Below the pieces are notes generated by a model that did no database searches, was not told the origin of the DNA, and saw only the letters and a list, made by a program, of their open reading frames with translations. A stretch of 64,000 nucleotides of DNA from Calvatia gigantea (lineage: Eukaryota; Basidiomycota; Agaricomycetes; Agaricales; Lycoperdaceae). The DNA is taken from positions 3,224,001 through 3,288,000 of the forward strand of contig JACAAK010000003.1 in NCBI GenBank assembly GCA_025093985.1. The letters are read 5' to 3'. Positions within the stretch are counted from its first letter, which is position 1. Each line of letters opens with the position of its first letter. This document shows, piece after piece, positions 49,201-62,733 of the stretch. The position numbers and the translations under genes are program-made.

Positions 49201-49645
49201 AAAAGTGTGGATTGCTTAGATTTTATGTTTACTCATTGACATTGGTGGACGCCGTAACTTTTGAGGCGTAGGAATTACCCGTCTAATTCATGATACCATC
49301 TCACATATCCATTTGAATTCGCTACTCATATTCATACCTTGTAAACTCAATGTCATTTTTCCCTAGTTTCGACTTGGGGGTGCTGCTCAATATTCGTTTC
49401 AGGCGTTCTTCAATGGAGGCTGGATGAATGATCATTGTATACCATGAGTCATTTTATCACAAATCCCATAATTATTGCATATCACCAGGAAGCAATATCT
49501 ACAGGATGAAAAGAAGGGTATAAAATCAAGCGGTAGGATCATAGGAATACACTGAACCCGAAAAGGATATTTGGATTTGATAAAATTCCACGAGATAAAG
49601 AAGTAATGAAGTCTAGAACCAATTGAGGTGCTGAAAAGATTTGGC
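49201..49645. other. intergenic region between convergent disordered-protein and chitin synthase genes
   Basis: 445 AT-rich bases between stop codons; no ORF of interest. Expected 3' ends of both genes. Confidence 0.45.
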
Positions 49646-52600
49646 CTAGAAGCCGATTAGCCGGAGTAACAGATACAAGAGAGATCCTGTGAAACGAATC
49701 GCTGATAGACCGGCGCTGGGAAGAAATATTTTCGTCAGAGCATAGAAGACTGGGTGTCACGATACTACTCACAATGCATAGAACAAAAATGTCAGATACG
49801 GATTAAAGGCGGCTCCAGCAGACGTGACATGCTTAGCCGCCCATTCCTGGAACGCCTGCGACGTGAAAACTATGATCAACAGCCTGATGAAAACAGATAA
49901 TCAGTACACCGCACTTCTGATGATAAACAAAGCTGCCACAGCCGTTCATTGTGTGCAATATGGGGTGAAAAGGGAAATGGGGTGAATGATGTAAAAGGAA
50001 CCGCCACTCACATGTTTGAGCCAACCCAAGCGAGGACGACATTGGTTCGACTATTCCTATCATGGTCAGCCTGTTTCGTGGCGGCATCACGGTGCTCCTT
50101 CTCCTCAGGTGGTTTGATCTTGAGAGCGCTTCGCGAAGCAGCCCAAACTCGTTCGACATCTTCTTTTCCAGTAGGCAATTCAACTTCCATCATTTCCTTG
50201 CCGTCTTCACCCTTGACCTTTTTGGCGCCACCCAGGTCCTTTGCGGCTCCATTGTCTCCCTTTGTGCCCCATGTTACATCATGCAGGTTACACATGGCGT
50301 ACATCATGAGGATGTTGACGTAGGAGGGGAGTAGGAACAGGTATTGGATGAATGAGGTGAACATGTGCCAGGGTTCAAAGTGCATAAAAGAGCCGATGAA
50401 GTAGAGACCATAGGTAGCGAGAACGGCAACTAAGATTTGTTGGAACGTTTCATTCTTCTGAACCAGTCTGAAGTGAATGTGAATACGACTCGACACTGGT
50501 AATGAAAGTAAATTAGACATACTGAGGGAAGTCCTTCCAACCTTCAACGTCATGAGGAACTGCGAGATAGACTGTGTACGCAGCACACCAGGTCGCAATG
50601 ATGTTACATAAACCGAACATGAACATCGCGAATGTGTATGCCCATTTAGACCCTTGTGGACGATTGCCCAAGGAACAGACCAGAACAACGAATATGATAC
50701 CGATATAGACATTGAGGAAAATCTCGAAGACAGCCTTTCCGGCGCCACGACTGAGGAATTTGAATGCATCTGTCGCGACATCAGCAGTGGCGGAGGAAAC
50801 GAGCTACAGATATTATTGTCAGCTCCTTGCTCGTGTCAGGTAAGCCTGATCGGACGACTCACGAAAAAGAAAGCAAGGTAATAGTTGGCCAGAGAAGTCC
50901 ATGTGAACACGAGCTGGATAGCATTGTAAAGGAACTCAAACTAGGACGTAACGGGTGAGGATAATGGGTACTCGAGATTCGGAGAGAATCACTTACCTGA
51001 AGGAGAAGCTTGCGGAAGAAGCCTTGACCAGACGTCCAGATACGGAAGAAGAAAACAGTTGCATGGATTGAGGCGAAGAGGGAGCCGTTCAACCAGCGAC
51101 GACGTTGTGAAATGAATTCGGGTACCTTTTGGGAGGATTAGGGAGAAGAAAGGTCCAGGTCGGGGTGGTACCCACCGTTGTTGGAACGTCAGTCGAGGCC
51201 TTGGCACTCTTGACATATTTGAGGCTGTAATAAAAGTCAGAAGACTAGATTCACTCGGGAACGGCAACACTCACGTCCATGCCTCGCGTTTCTTGGTCAC
51301 AATCTCGAAGCACAAAATACGATCTTCAGCAAGGTACATATTTCGCTGAAGACCTATGAGAATCACACACAGCCACCGGGGTAGAATTAACATACCTCAA
51401 AGAGACCAGCTGAGCTTGATCCGCCGTGCATAGTTTCACCTTTGAAGTACGAAGCAAGGGGCCCCTTTCCATCAGACCCGTTAAGAAGAGCTTTGTAACG
51501 ATATGCGCTGAATGCACCGGGCAACACGCTGATGTAACCAAAAACACTCTTAAAAATATATCAGAAACTGGAGCCTTAAATAGCGTGGGCACAGTTGTGA
51601 CACACCTCCAAGGGCTTATCAAGGATGTTGGAAATTTTATACTGGCGAGGGTTGGTGAGTGATGCACACAGACCATTGATACACTATAGGTACCTCAAAG
51701 TTTTGCGAGGCAGCAAGAGGGCTTGTTAATAGGAGACCACAACCACGACCCGTGTCGACACAGATCCTGAGAGGTGTATTTAACAGCATTAAACAGATTC
51801 GTGGGAGATATGACTCACTCTCCACAAGCACCACCAACACCTGGGTGTTTGTCAAAGCCTGTAACAAGTTAGGGATATGTCAAGATTAGGAATCGAAGAG
51901 ACTCACATTTCCAAAGCTCATAGATCGACGTCCCTGTTGGCTTGGTGCCAACGTCAAGAAGAATGCAGACTGTCATGATACTGTTAAATGACTAGCCCGC
52001 GCGCAAGGCAGGGAATCATACCATTGGGTTTGATCAGGGGACCAAAAGCATTGAAGAACCAACGATGACTGTTGAGCTTCTTCTTGTTCTGCTCCTTGAG
52101 GCAGAATAGAATCTGTACAGGACACGACCCCTGTGTGACTTCTCCTGTTGGTGTGACGATAACACTCGAAGTGTATCTGATAGTGGCATAAGGGAAATTG
52201 CCCTGGAGGATAAGGAGGGAGGATATTTACTCAAAAATATGTGCCGTGACGTCTTTTCCAGCGACGGAGTCTTTAGCAATACCTTCCTGGTAACAACCCA
52301 TCTGATGAAGACTATGAGATCCTGTCCGAACGACGGCGTTGCCATGAAACCCACCAGGGTGAGGACTTGCAGAGTGCGCTTGTTAATCTTATTTCGCCCG
52401 TCGGAGACGACACAAACAACGACTTTTTTCCAGCCCTCCTTACCCCAGACCTTTGAACGGTCTCGGCTGCAGAGGTGGGCAACATTTTTGATCACACTGC
52501 CAGGAATAATAAGTTGCTAGCACGGGTTAAAATGGAATGGTCAGACGCCACATACGCATTCATGGTTTTGGCAAAGAGGACTTCATCTTCATTGTACATC

Positions 52601-53145
52601 GTCATGACAATAAACAACTCGGTTTGACGGTTGTAGAGATAGGGCCTCAGAGAGTACCTGGAGGCCATAAAGTCGTCGGGGTCGGAAGTAGCAGCGGTGT
52701 ACCTCATCTTTGACATTTCCTCGACATTTTGCATACCTGCAGGAATGATCGAATTGGGAACGGGAACGTCCAAGACGAGATTTCCTTGGACAAGTGGGAC
52801 TTGGCGAACGGATCTCCTCTTCATAAGCTTTTCCCGAGCGTCGGAATATCCAGTATGCTGAGCTTGGAGATATTGGCCTGGCCTCTGAGGAGGGTATTGC
52901 TGGGGTTGAAAGGGCATGGTGGGGACAGGTGGGACGTGGTGTTGTGAGGTTGTCACCTGGGACATCTCGTAGGGATTGAGGTGGGCTTGGGAGCCGGCAA
53001 AGCTGCTCTGATACGATTTTGCATCCCAGTTGGAATCGTAGTCATTGCGGTATTCTTGTACAAGACGGTTATGCGGTGCGACTAAGGGTTGAAAAGAGAA
53101 GAGGGAGCACTTACGACCGTAGGGATCGTTCTGGCGGTAGGCCAT
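49646..53145 (-). CDS. CHS: chitin synthase (zymogenic CHS1/2/3-like class, GT2 family)
   Basis: Processive membrane glycosyltransferase making chitin at the plasma membrane. N-terminal Gln/Pro/Tyr-rich region ([11 protein letters not shown] at 53145 followed at once by an intron), then [78 protein letters not shown], a [12 protein letters not shown] segment and the product-binding QRRRWLNGS motif. Several membrane helices follow ([46 protein letters not shown]). The last exon ends [14 protein letters not shown] with TAG at 49646-49648. A long domain organisation without a myosin motor puts it in the division I group (classes I-III); I do not assign the class. At least ten introns. Divergent from casein kinase 1. 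Confidence 0.95.
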
Positions 53146-54164
53146 GGATACAATAAGGCGGTGTTATTGACAATCAATGATTATTCCGTGGGGTTAGGAA
53201 GCCGACAGAAAGTAAAAAAGAGCGCAGAGAAAAGAATGGCTAGTCCGGGAGCTGCAGCTCGCGCAGGACGGAAGAGAATGACAGGGTTGAAACGTTGAGG
53301 AGAGATACTTAGTGTTAGTGTGGGTCGAAAGACGGGAAACAAAGACAAGTGTGAGAGTGCCATCAATCCCAACCTGGAAGTGATTGTGCCATGTGAACGT
53401 CTAGCCTGTTTGTTGATCAGTCGTCTGCTCAGTCCACAAAATACGTGGGTGCTGAGTCCAGGAGCCAACTGTCGAACACATACTCCTCACTACCACAACG
53501 CCCATCTATCAATTGCTCCGCCGAGCGAGCGAGCATGCATGGGCGAAGGGGAATGAATAATGATGAATTAAATACTTATAATAATAAATATTTTTGACTG
53601 ATCCATCGATCAATTTTAAACTCCGCAGACACAGCTTGGCTGGCTGGCTTCTTGTCTGGCGCTACAGCCCTTCTTGACTTGTTCCTCTGCGCCTTTAAAG
53701 CCTCTCCTCCCTTCCTCTCCTCCCTCTCTCCCTCAATCTCACCATCCTTCTTTTCCGTAAGTATTCTCTCCTCCCTTCAACTACCCACCCTCCCTGTCCT
53801 GTCCCTGTCGCCCTAGCATCTGCCTCGCCATTACCCTCGCTCTGTGCGGCGTTGAACGTGGCTGAATACCACGCCCCCCCCCCTACTACGCTCGACGTTG
53901 TCCATCTCCTTTAGAGAGATTGCCACAGTTGTCTCCAATTTGTTGGTCATGTTAGCCCCTTGCAAGACGCACGTTACGTGTATTGACAGCATCTGATGCA
54001 CATGTGTCCTCCAGCCCTTTCCCATCCGAAACTACTAAAAAAAAAAAAAAACCCTCCACTTCACTTCTCTCCTTGCTCCTCTTTCTTTCTCCCTTTGTGC
54101 TATTATCTTTCTTGCTTCCAGTGCTGACCGTTGCAATTCTTGCAGTTGACTATATCAAACAAAC
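53146..54164. promoter_or_regulatory. divergent upstream region of chitin synthase and casein kinase 1
   Basis: 1.0 kb between start codons. The half next to the kinase is strongly pyrimidine-rich on the plus strand (53690-53760 and 54050-54120), which suits a TATA-less fungal promoter and leader. A C run (about 53873-53883) and an A run (about 54037-54050) interrupt it. A 5' leader intron is possible but not assigned. Confidence 0.5.
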
Positions 54165-55436
54165 ATGGCCGATTCTTCCACCCACAGGTTGGATCTTCGG
54201 GTCGGTGGCAAGTACAGGCTCGGAAAGAAAATTGGCTCCGGCTCCTTTGGTGCGTCTTCACCCTTTCGCTTCACTTTCAACATCGACTGATGTCGCTCAT
54301 CGCTTAGGTGATATCTACCTCGGCATCAATATCATTTCCGGGGAAGAGGTCGCCATCAAGCTCGAGTCCGTCAAGGCTAAGCACCCCCAGCTTGAGTATG
54401 AGTCTAAGGTTTATAAGACTCTCGCCGGTGGTGTCGGTGTTCCCTTCGTCCGTTGGTATGGCACCGAGTGTGACTACAACGCCATGGTTCTCGACTTGCT
54501 TGGGCCCTCCCTTGAGGATTTGTTCAATTTCTGCAACCGCAAGTTCAGCCTCAAGACTGTCCTGCTTCTTGCTGACCAATTGGTCAGTGATCCCACCTGT
54601 ATATCAACTTCCACCTGACCCATCCTACCCCCCTTAGATTTCCCGCATCGAGTACATTCACTCTCGCAACTTCATCCATCGTGACGTTAAGCCAGACAAT
54701 TTCTTGATGGGCATCGGAAAGCGTGGCAATCAAGTCAACGTCATTGACTTTGGTCTTGCAAAGAAATTCCGTGACCCAAAGACCCACCTCCACATCCCGT
54801 ACAGAGAAAACAAGAACTTGACCGGTACTGCTCGTTACACTTCCATCAACACTCATTTGGGTGTCGAACAAGCTCGCCGAGATGATCTCGAATCCCTTGC
54901 TTACGTCCTCATGTACTTCCTTCGTGGTGCTCTTCCCTGGCAAGGTCTGAAGGCTGCAACCAAGAAGCAGAAGTACGACCGCATCATGGAAAAGAAAATG
55001 ACCACTCCCACCGACCTTCTTTGCCGTGGTTTCCCCAACGAGTTTGGCATCTTTTTGAATTATACTCGCGCTCTCCGCTTCGATGACAAGCCTGACTACT
55101 CCTACCTTCGCAAACTCTTCCGTGATCTCTTTGTCCGCGAGGGCTATCAATATGACTATGTCTTCGACTGGAGTGTCCAACGCAACACCCAGGAAGATGC
55201 CGCTGCAAGCAGCAGCTCCAAGGCTACTCCCGGCCGTCGAAAGGTCGTTCAAGAGGAGGACGATCACCGTGCTAGTGACCGCATGTAAGTAGATCACCCA
55301 CTTCATGTGATATTCATGTTTATTTATATTGTCCACTTCAAGGCTTCGCTCGCACACTCGTCAGGCTCAACAGGCTGCTCCAGGTGCTGTCGGTCAGCAG
55401 CGTGTAACTCGTGGTCGTGATGCCGAACTCTGGTAA
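54165..55436 (+). CDS. HRR25: casein kinase 1 (HRR25/CK1-delta-like)
   Basis: Ser/Thr kinase with roles in ribosome assembly (phosphorylates LTV1), vesicle traffic, meiosis and DNA-damage responses in yeasts. Starts [23 protein letters not shown] loop KIGSGSFG split by the first intron; then VAIKLESV with the catalytic Lys; [12 protein letters not shown] catalytic loop; [12 protein letters not shown] motif; and the CK1-specific [13 protein letters not shown] in place of [18 protein letters not shown] and ALPWQGLKA are also typical. The tail is short and ends GRDAELW with TAA at 55434-55436; it lacks a C-terminal Cys-rich palmitoylation motif, so it fits the HRR25/delta-epsilon branch, not the YCK branch. 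Three introns visible. Confidence 0.95.
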
Positions 55437-56471
55437 ATGGTGTAGGAAAATTGTTTTGTGCCTCTATTCGGTATGCGCGTCCCAGGTGGCCGAGCGAGTG
55501 GGGGGTGGGGGGCAGGTGCATTTTTCGCTCGGTATGGTGGTCAATGTATTGTCGGGCCCATGGTATATGGAGTCGCATGGGTCGAAGGCGTCGGGAAAGG
55601 AAGATTTTTGGACAAGGCTCAGTTGGGGCACGCCCGGTAGCCAGCCCGGTTCAAATTCGCGCAACATTGTCTCCTTTGCTCCTCCCCTTCCGCGTTTCCC
55701 GAGCTTCACGATTATGCACCCGTTCACGCAAGGAGTGTGACGGGCGCCGAATGTATCCGACACGTTGACATGGCTCGTAACTGGCTTCACGTTGTGACTT
55801 ATACGGACGCTGTTTCTTTTCAGACCACTTACTGCCCGTCAGTTCGACTGATGAGACAGGAACGGTTGCTTCTTTCTTCCTCTTCGCCCTATCATAATCC
55901 CATTATAGCGCCCGTATCCTATGACTGAAGAATTCTCTGTTTGTTTCCTTTCCACATCATCCTCTTGTGCCAGTATTATCCTATCTCGCGCTATCTTCTC
56001 CTTCAGAAGACCTCTTTCTTACACATTCCTTCCACAATGTTGCTTTGGTTGATTCTTATATTCTCCGCATTTGTTGTCCTCCTATCCCCCACTCTGACTT
56101 CACCTTGTCAGAGGTGAGTGGGATCGGAGAGGGCGCCGCGTCTGTGGTTGGCGGACTCTGCATGGGAAACTTTCAATATCTAAATAGGCCAAAAAAAAGT
56201 ACTCCCCCCATTTCTTTTACGTTCTTGTATGAGTATGACTATCCCTTTGCCCAGCAGAGTTTTTCGGCCCAGACGCAGAACAGTAGTTGTTGAATAGAAT
56301 ACATGATGAATATCCGTTGTGTACGAACAATTTCAGCTCTGTAAGGAGTTCCTCCAGATGGTAATGCCAAACACGTTGTAAACAAATCTTCCACGTCCAC
56401 GTCCTCGGACAGCTTTGAATTCGATATCTAAAACGCCACTCATCGCAGCACCTCCCCCCCCCCCTCCCACG
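55437..56471. other. intergenic region between casein kinase 1 and gamma-COP
   Basis: About 1 kb between tandem genes, holding the kinase 3' UTR and the gamma-COP promoter. Overlapping short ORFs (55464-55790 minus, 55411-55740 plus and others) show no recognisable domain. A C run is present just before the gamma-COP start (about 56452-56465). Confidence 0.5.
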
Positions 56472-59400
56472 ATGGCTTCTCTGGCCTTGTCTTTTACCTC
56501 TAAGAAAGAGGATGAGAGCGGTCTAAGCTCATACTATAACAACAAGACAACAATCATCCAGGAAGCCCGTGTTTTCAATGATTCACCAATTAGCCCACGG
56601 AAATGTAGGGCTCTCCTGACACGGATTGTCTACCTGCTATACGTCGGTGAAACATTTGGCACACAAGAAGCTACTACATTGTTCTTCGGAACTACGAAAC
56701 TGTTCCAGCATAAAGATGTGAGGGCCAATTAACCTATTGAATGATAGTTTGCTGACAACATCCTCAGAGCGCACTGAGGCAGGCCGTCTACCTCGCTATC
56801 AAAGAACTCGCTACTACGGCCGAAGATGTTATCATGGTTACCAGCAGCATCATGAAGGATATGCAACCCAATTCCGAGGTCATCTACCGACCGAATGCAA
56901 TCCGTGCTTTATGCCGAATTATCGATGTGCGCTTTAACTTGTTGTGGTACCTGATAACACCATGCTCATGCACGGGATAGCCGTCAATGGCTCAAGGTGT
57001 CGAGCGATTCTTCAAGGCCGCCATCGTGGACCGCAACCCTTCCATCTCTTCTGCTGCCCTCGTCTCAGCTTACCACCTCTTCCCTCTCGCCAAAGACGTG
57101 GTCAAACGCTGGGTGAATGAGGCTCAGGAAGCCGTCAATGCGAAACAGTCGTCTGGTCTTTTCGGTTCCAGTGGTGGCGGTGGATATCTCGGATTTGGCG
57201 GAAACACCCAGCCCAGCGGACCTCAAACTATTCAGTCGACCAGTTATATCGCACAGTATCACGCGTTGGGATTGTTATATTTGATTAGGCAACAAGATAG
57301 GATGGCAGTTACGAAGATGATCCAACAACTTGGTGGAGGTAAGAGCGGCGCAGGTACGACGCTGAAGAATCCGATGGCACTCTGCATGTTGATTCGATAC
57401 GCGGCAAAGGTTATGGAAGAGGACCCAAAGTATGCATTTCCTACTGGTCTACGATATGATACTTAAAAAATGCCGGCTTTAAGTGTTCAGAAACAGATGC
57501 TCGATCTTCTTGAGAGCTGGCTGCGTCACAAGAGTGACATGGTCAACTTCGAAGCTGCTCGGGCTATTTGCGAGATGAAGAATGTCACTCCGCAACAATT
57601 GACTAAGGCCATTGCTGGTGAGCTGAACAAGATCTCTTAATGAATTGTTTGCTCATGCACTGTTAGTGCTGCAACTATTCCTCTCTTCACCTAAACCCGT
57701 CCTTAAATTTGCCGCAACTCGCACCCTTGCTTCTCTTGCTCTTTCCCATCCCACCAGTGTAGCGATCTGCAACGTTGATCTTGAAAACTTGATCGCAGAC
57801 CCTAACCGCAGTGTTGCTACCTACGCTATCACCACTCTCCTGAAGGTAAGCCAAAACGATTAACCCAGTACGCGTGGCGAACTTAGTGAATGTCATATGA
57901 CTAGACGGGCAACGAGGCCTCTGTGGACCGTCTCATCAAGCAAATCACTGGCTTCATGGCTGAGATTAGCGATGAATTCAAGGTCATAATCGTCGAGGCC
58001 ATCCGGTCTCTCTGTCTCAAGTTCCCATCGAAACATGCCTCCATGCTTGGCTTCTTGTCAGGCGTGCTCCGCGACGAGGGTGGTTACGACTTCAAGCGCG
58101 CTGTCGTAGAAGCTATATTCGATATGATTAAGTTCGTCCCAGACAGCAAGGAGCAAGCCTTGTCCCACCTCTGTGAGTTCATCGAAGATTGCGAGTTCAC
58201 CAAGCTTTCCGTTCGCATTCTTCATCTTCTCGGCGTCGAAGGACCCAAATCACCACAACCTGCCAAGTACATTCGTTTCATCTACAACCGTGTCGTTTTA
58301 GAGAATGCGACTGTTCGTGCCGCTGCAGTCACCAGTTTGGCCAAGTTCGGAATCAATGCTCAGGACGCCAGCTTGCAGAAGAGCATTCACGTGTTGTTGA
58401 GCCGGTCAGTGGCCCTCTTCATTCCGTTACAGCACTTATTTGGCCCAGGCTTCCGTACGCTAACCCAGCCTTTTTCAGGTGTCTCGACGACGTCGATGAT
58501 GAAGTTCGTGACCGTGCTGCCATGTATCTCAGGGTATTGAAGCAACAACGGCTTGCCGATGCCTACGTCAAGACGGGTAAGACATGCCCTTGCAATCAGC
58601 AGATACACTTCATTCCTAAGAAATTATCGCAGAATCCGTGTTTTCACTTGCTGTTCTCGAAGCCAAGCTTGTTGCCTATGTCAAGGACCCCGCCGCAGCC
58701 GCACAACCCTTCGATGCTTCCACCGTACCCAAAATCAGCCGCGCTCAGGCCGCCCAGGAAGCTGCCCGTGGGTTATCTATCCATAATTTCCAAAAAGCCC
58801 CTAATTGATGACCAAAATCAGGACCGAGCACACTAGACACAGTCGGTGTACCAGCTCCAAAAAAGGCCCAAGAAGCCCCTACAGCACCCTCGGCTGCGGA
58901 GAAACAATCTGCTTATGCTCAACAACTTGCAGAAGTTCCAGAATTTGCATCATACGGGCCCGTCTTGAACAGTAGTACCAACCCCACTCAACTTACCGAA
59001 AGTGAAACCGAATACCAAGTCACATGCGCCAAACACATTTTCAAAGAGCATGTTGTATTCCAGGTAACTGCTGACATTCCTCGCGCATGGAAACGTACGA
59101 CTCATTCATGATCATTAGTTTAATGTATCAAACACTCTACCGGATACTGTGCTGGAACAGGTCTCAGTCATCATGCAATCAACATCAGAAGACCCCGGTC
59201 TGACCGAGGACTTCATTATCCCCCTGCCATCTCTCACGTCGTCAAGCTCACCCAACATCGTTTACGTTTCATTTACGCGTAGCGTTCCTGAGCAATATGC
59301 AGTGGCATCATTCCAATGTACACTTAAATTTATTAGCAAAGAGCTCGATCCTTCGACAGGCGAACCAGAAGAGGAAGGTTACGAGGATGAATATCAACTA

Positions 59401-59838
59401 GAGGATGTCGAGTTGAGTGCAGGTGGGGATTACATTGTTCCAAGCTATGCCACGTTCGGTGCCGAGTGGGACCGTCTACGTTCTGGCCCCAGCGCAACTG
59501 AGACTTTTGCTTTGTCGGGGATGGACAGTCTTAAAGGTACGGAAGCATATTGGGGCTTGGCCATTATTATCTTGGTTAATTAATGCTTTTGTGCTTTAGC
59601 CGCATGTGATTCAATTATTGAAGTACTCAATATGGAACCTCTTGGTGGCACAGAAGTGCCTTCGTCGACATCTGTTCATACACTGCAATTGTCTGGGCTA
59701 GTGGCAGGCGGTGGTGGAAAAGTACTTGCGCGATGCCGCATGACCTATTCTCGAGGGCAGGGAGTTACACTGGAGTTTGGTGTTCGGGCGGAGAGACAGG
59801 AGGCGTGTGACCTTGTTCTTGCAGCTGTCGGTGGTTAG
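56472..59838 (+). CDS. SEC21: coatomer subunit gamma (gamma-COP, SEC21)
   Basis: COPI coat subunit for Golgi-to-ER and intra-Golgi traffic. The start [15 protein letters not shown] precedes the conserved [22 protein letters not shown] segment of the adaptin-like N-terminal solenoid. Further family blocks: RRALCRIID equivalent at [40 protein letters not shown] loop, [43 protein letters not shown]. The appendage domain begins around [15 protein letters not shown] and ends at LVLAAVGG (stop 59838). About ten introns of 50-60 bases keep the frame throughout, unlike FAB1 and TAF2. Length is about 930 residues, normal for the family. Confidence 0.95.
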
Positions 59839-60089
59839 GAGGAAATCTGTGCATATCAGGAGTTATTGGTCGAGTACACACAAAACTGGAATGTAATTAA
59901 TTGTTTGAGCAGAGCAGCCGAGATGATCGCCTGGCCAAAATAGGGTGTGAGCCGAAATGCTTGTTGCGAACGACTCGGGTTTCGAGAACAACCGGTCGGA
60001 GGTGGGTCGAGTTTAGTCGTATGATAGAGCATAATGCATTATGTATAAGTCACCGCCTCTCGTATCACAGCCTGCTCTTACTTCAAACC

Positions 60090-61894
60090 ATGTCGACTCC
60101 GTCGCTGCCCTCTGCTAAAGTAATCCAAGTCGATACCAGGGGCGCAGTCATCCTCTCAGAAGAATCTCCCGAGGTGAGCTTATTGTGCCCGTGTTTCCCA
60201 ATCCTCCCTCAAAGTGCCAGACGAGGGACAGCAGAGGAATATACCTCCCCAACCACATAGAGCCTGTCTCTCACATAGCCGTGGACGTGAGTGCATCCCA
60301 TCCTTGTGCTTTTCCTGTCTTGACTGATGATCGTGTCTATCTACAAAAATGAAATGACACAGGTCGGCGGTTCTCTAGCCAAAGTTGTCTATTTTACGCG
60401 ATCGCCGGAGCCTCCTTCTTCCCCCTCTATCATTGCAACACGCGGCTCAACAGTGAGCGATATCTCGCCGCCGAGGTCACTGTCACCAACTGAGGACTCT
60501 TCAAACCTATCACCCTCTCCCACACCATCCACAAACGCCCGAGTCAGCGGGGCACTCACCCCGCTCATCCTTGATTCTCAGGGCACTTTCCCCAGCAATG
60601 GTCATGGACTCTCGGGTCTCCATGATAGCCTTCTACGGAACACCGTGCTACGACGCGCAGCACAACACTTTCCCGGAGGATCGTTGAATTTCGAGCGGTT
60701 TGAAACGGATAATATCCATGAGTGTGTGGAGTTTATCCAGGAGCTAATCGAACGCTCGGCGAAGGTCAACGGTGTGTCAATTAAGGAGATGAGGAAAGGA
60801 GTCAAGATCATGGCGACGGGCGGCGGCGCGCATAAGTTCTATGAGATGTTCCAGGAACAACTTCAGGTGGATGTGAGGAGAGAGGACGAGATGGAGTGTT
60901 TAATTGAGGGACTCAAATTCATTACCCTCATCCCGGACGAAGCATACTATTTCTCAGACGAGCTCATCCAGACGGTTGCACACCCACTCTCAAGCTCTAC
61001 CCTCGAACGACCAAGTCCAGACCCTCCGAAATATGGTGTTTCATTTGAAACGAATCCTGCGCCTCAGCTGCCGTGTCTGCTGGTCAATATCGGTTCAGGA
61101 GTGTCAGTAATCAAGGTGGACGAGGACGGGCGGTTCGAGCGCGTGAGCGGCACCTCGATAGGAGGAGGAACTTTGTGGGGTCTTCTGAGTATTCTAACCC
61201 CTGCAAGGACATTTGATGGTGCGTTTCCTCCCATGGTGCTTACCTACCAGCTGACTGATGTCGTCGTTTGGATGATATCTGATAGAGATGCTGGAGTTGT
61301 CAGAACGAGGAGATAACTCGAAAGTTGACATGCTGGTCGGAGATATTTACGGACAAGATTACAGCAAGCTCGGCCTTAAATCAACGATGATTGCCAGTAC
61401 TTTCGGCAAGGTCTTCAAGAAGGGTGGTGAAAAAAGGTGTTTCTCCCCAGAAGATATCAGCAAAAGTCTACTATACGCTGTGTCTAATAATATTGGACAG
61501 ATTGCGTGAGTGCTGGGTTGAGTTGTGAATGACTTTGAGCGCTCTTCTCAAAATATTTCCTTTCTAGATATATGAACGCAGAAAAGTACAACTTAGATAG
61601 GATTTACTTTGGAGGGTGTTTCATCCGAGGTATGGTGTCACCGCTTATTGACGAAGCAAATCCAGACACTGAATGGACTTATTCTCGGCAGGTCATGCCG
61701 CAACTATTGCAACACTCTCATACGCTATCCGTTTCTGGAGCAAAGGGACCAAGCGAGCCCTGTTCCTTCGACATGAAGGATTCCTGTGAGTATCACAGCA
61801 CCTATATACTGAGCAACCATGTATTAATACACCAAGCAGTGGCTCCATTGGAGCATGGATACGGAATATTGATCAAGAAGAGGAATCAAATTGA
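60090..61894 (+). CDS. CAB1: pantothenate kinase, eukaryotic type II
   Basis: Phosphorylates pantothenate in the first step of coenzyme A synthesis. After a short first exon (MSTPSLPSAKVIQVD) and a linker comes the nucleotide-binding strand IAVDVGGSLAKVVYF. A long Ser/Pro insert follows (about residues 75-130), then MATGGGAHKF, EGLKFITLIPDEAYYF, the NIGSGVSVIKV loop, VSGTSIGGGTLWGL, IYGQDYSKLGL and RIYFGGCFIRG. The last two introns lead to TIATLSYAIRFWSKG, HEGFLGSIGAW and a stop at 61894. The insert is longer than in yeast but within what fungi show. Tandem to gamma-COP, with 251 bases between them. Confidence 0.93.
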
Positions 61895-62733
61895 AACCAG
61901 GATTAGTGTTACGAGTACATATCGAGTACATACCACCTTATGGATTCCCTGGATTGTTATATCCTGCCCACTAGAGCCCCTGCCTATTTAGACAATAATT
62001 ATGCTGTGAAATGGATTGGTGCCATCAAGGGTGCCGTTGCCGTCGGTGATGCCCACATGCAGGGCGCAATCGGGGAACAGAGAAGAGCCGCCCTAGAACC
62101 GTGTCTGGGGAACGGCAAAGGAAGGAACCGGAGAGGCGAATTCGTGGAGGAAAAAGGAATGTTGTGGGCTATGATGATGGACGGCGAACACGGGGAAACC
62201 GTCATCGGTGTGTTCATAGTAGTTTAGATAGCATAGAGCATGAGCTATTGATAGGTGTCATCGGCTATATACCGCACGCGTGGTGTCCAAGATGTACATG
62301 ACTACACAACTGCTATGATAGTTGTGTACTTTCGAATCAGATCTCGTGGCTGCACCATCTCGCCGATGATCCCACCCAGCTGTTTTGCCCGATATAGAAA
62401 CAGGTGAGCAGGGTGATGGCAGAGCGAGCAGTAACGTAAGCAGCCAGAAAGATCGACGCAGGGATTGTCGAGGCATAAAACATTGGGGATGGGAGGGGGA
62501 AGCTAGATATGCTGTGCTGTGGCAAAGGCAAATATCGGATGTTGGAAACGATCAGTTTTTTTTTTTTTTCACGGGATGGAGTAAATGTGTTAGCAGACCC
62601 GTGGGAAGTCGGTAGTTACAGCTCCCTATCAGAGTGGGTTCCTAAAAAAGTCGGGATTCATTATGCATTCTTATATGACCGCTGCACCTTTGTAATACCT
62701 CTTACTTCCTCACTCATTCAACACACCCTCTCC
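61895..62733. other. intergenic region upstream of the homeodomain gene
   Basis: 839 bases holding the pantothenate kinase 3' end and the homeodomain gene promoter. A 95-codon plus-strand ORF (61940-62227) has no recognisable domain and overlaps equally good minus-strand frames, so it is not called. A T run lies at about 62554-62568. Confidence 0.45.

Noticed and set aside
54584..55357. 257-codon minus-strand ORF opposite casein kinase 1
   Set aside because: Lies exactly under the highly conserved kinase exons and has no recognisable domain; a codon-bias shadow.
61940..62227. 95-codon plus-strand ORF after pantothenate kinase
   Set aside because: It continues a kinase exon in the wrong frame; the spliced kinase already ends at 61894.
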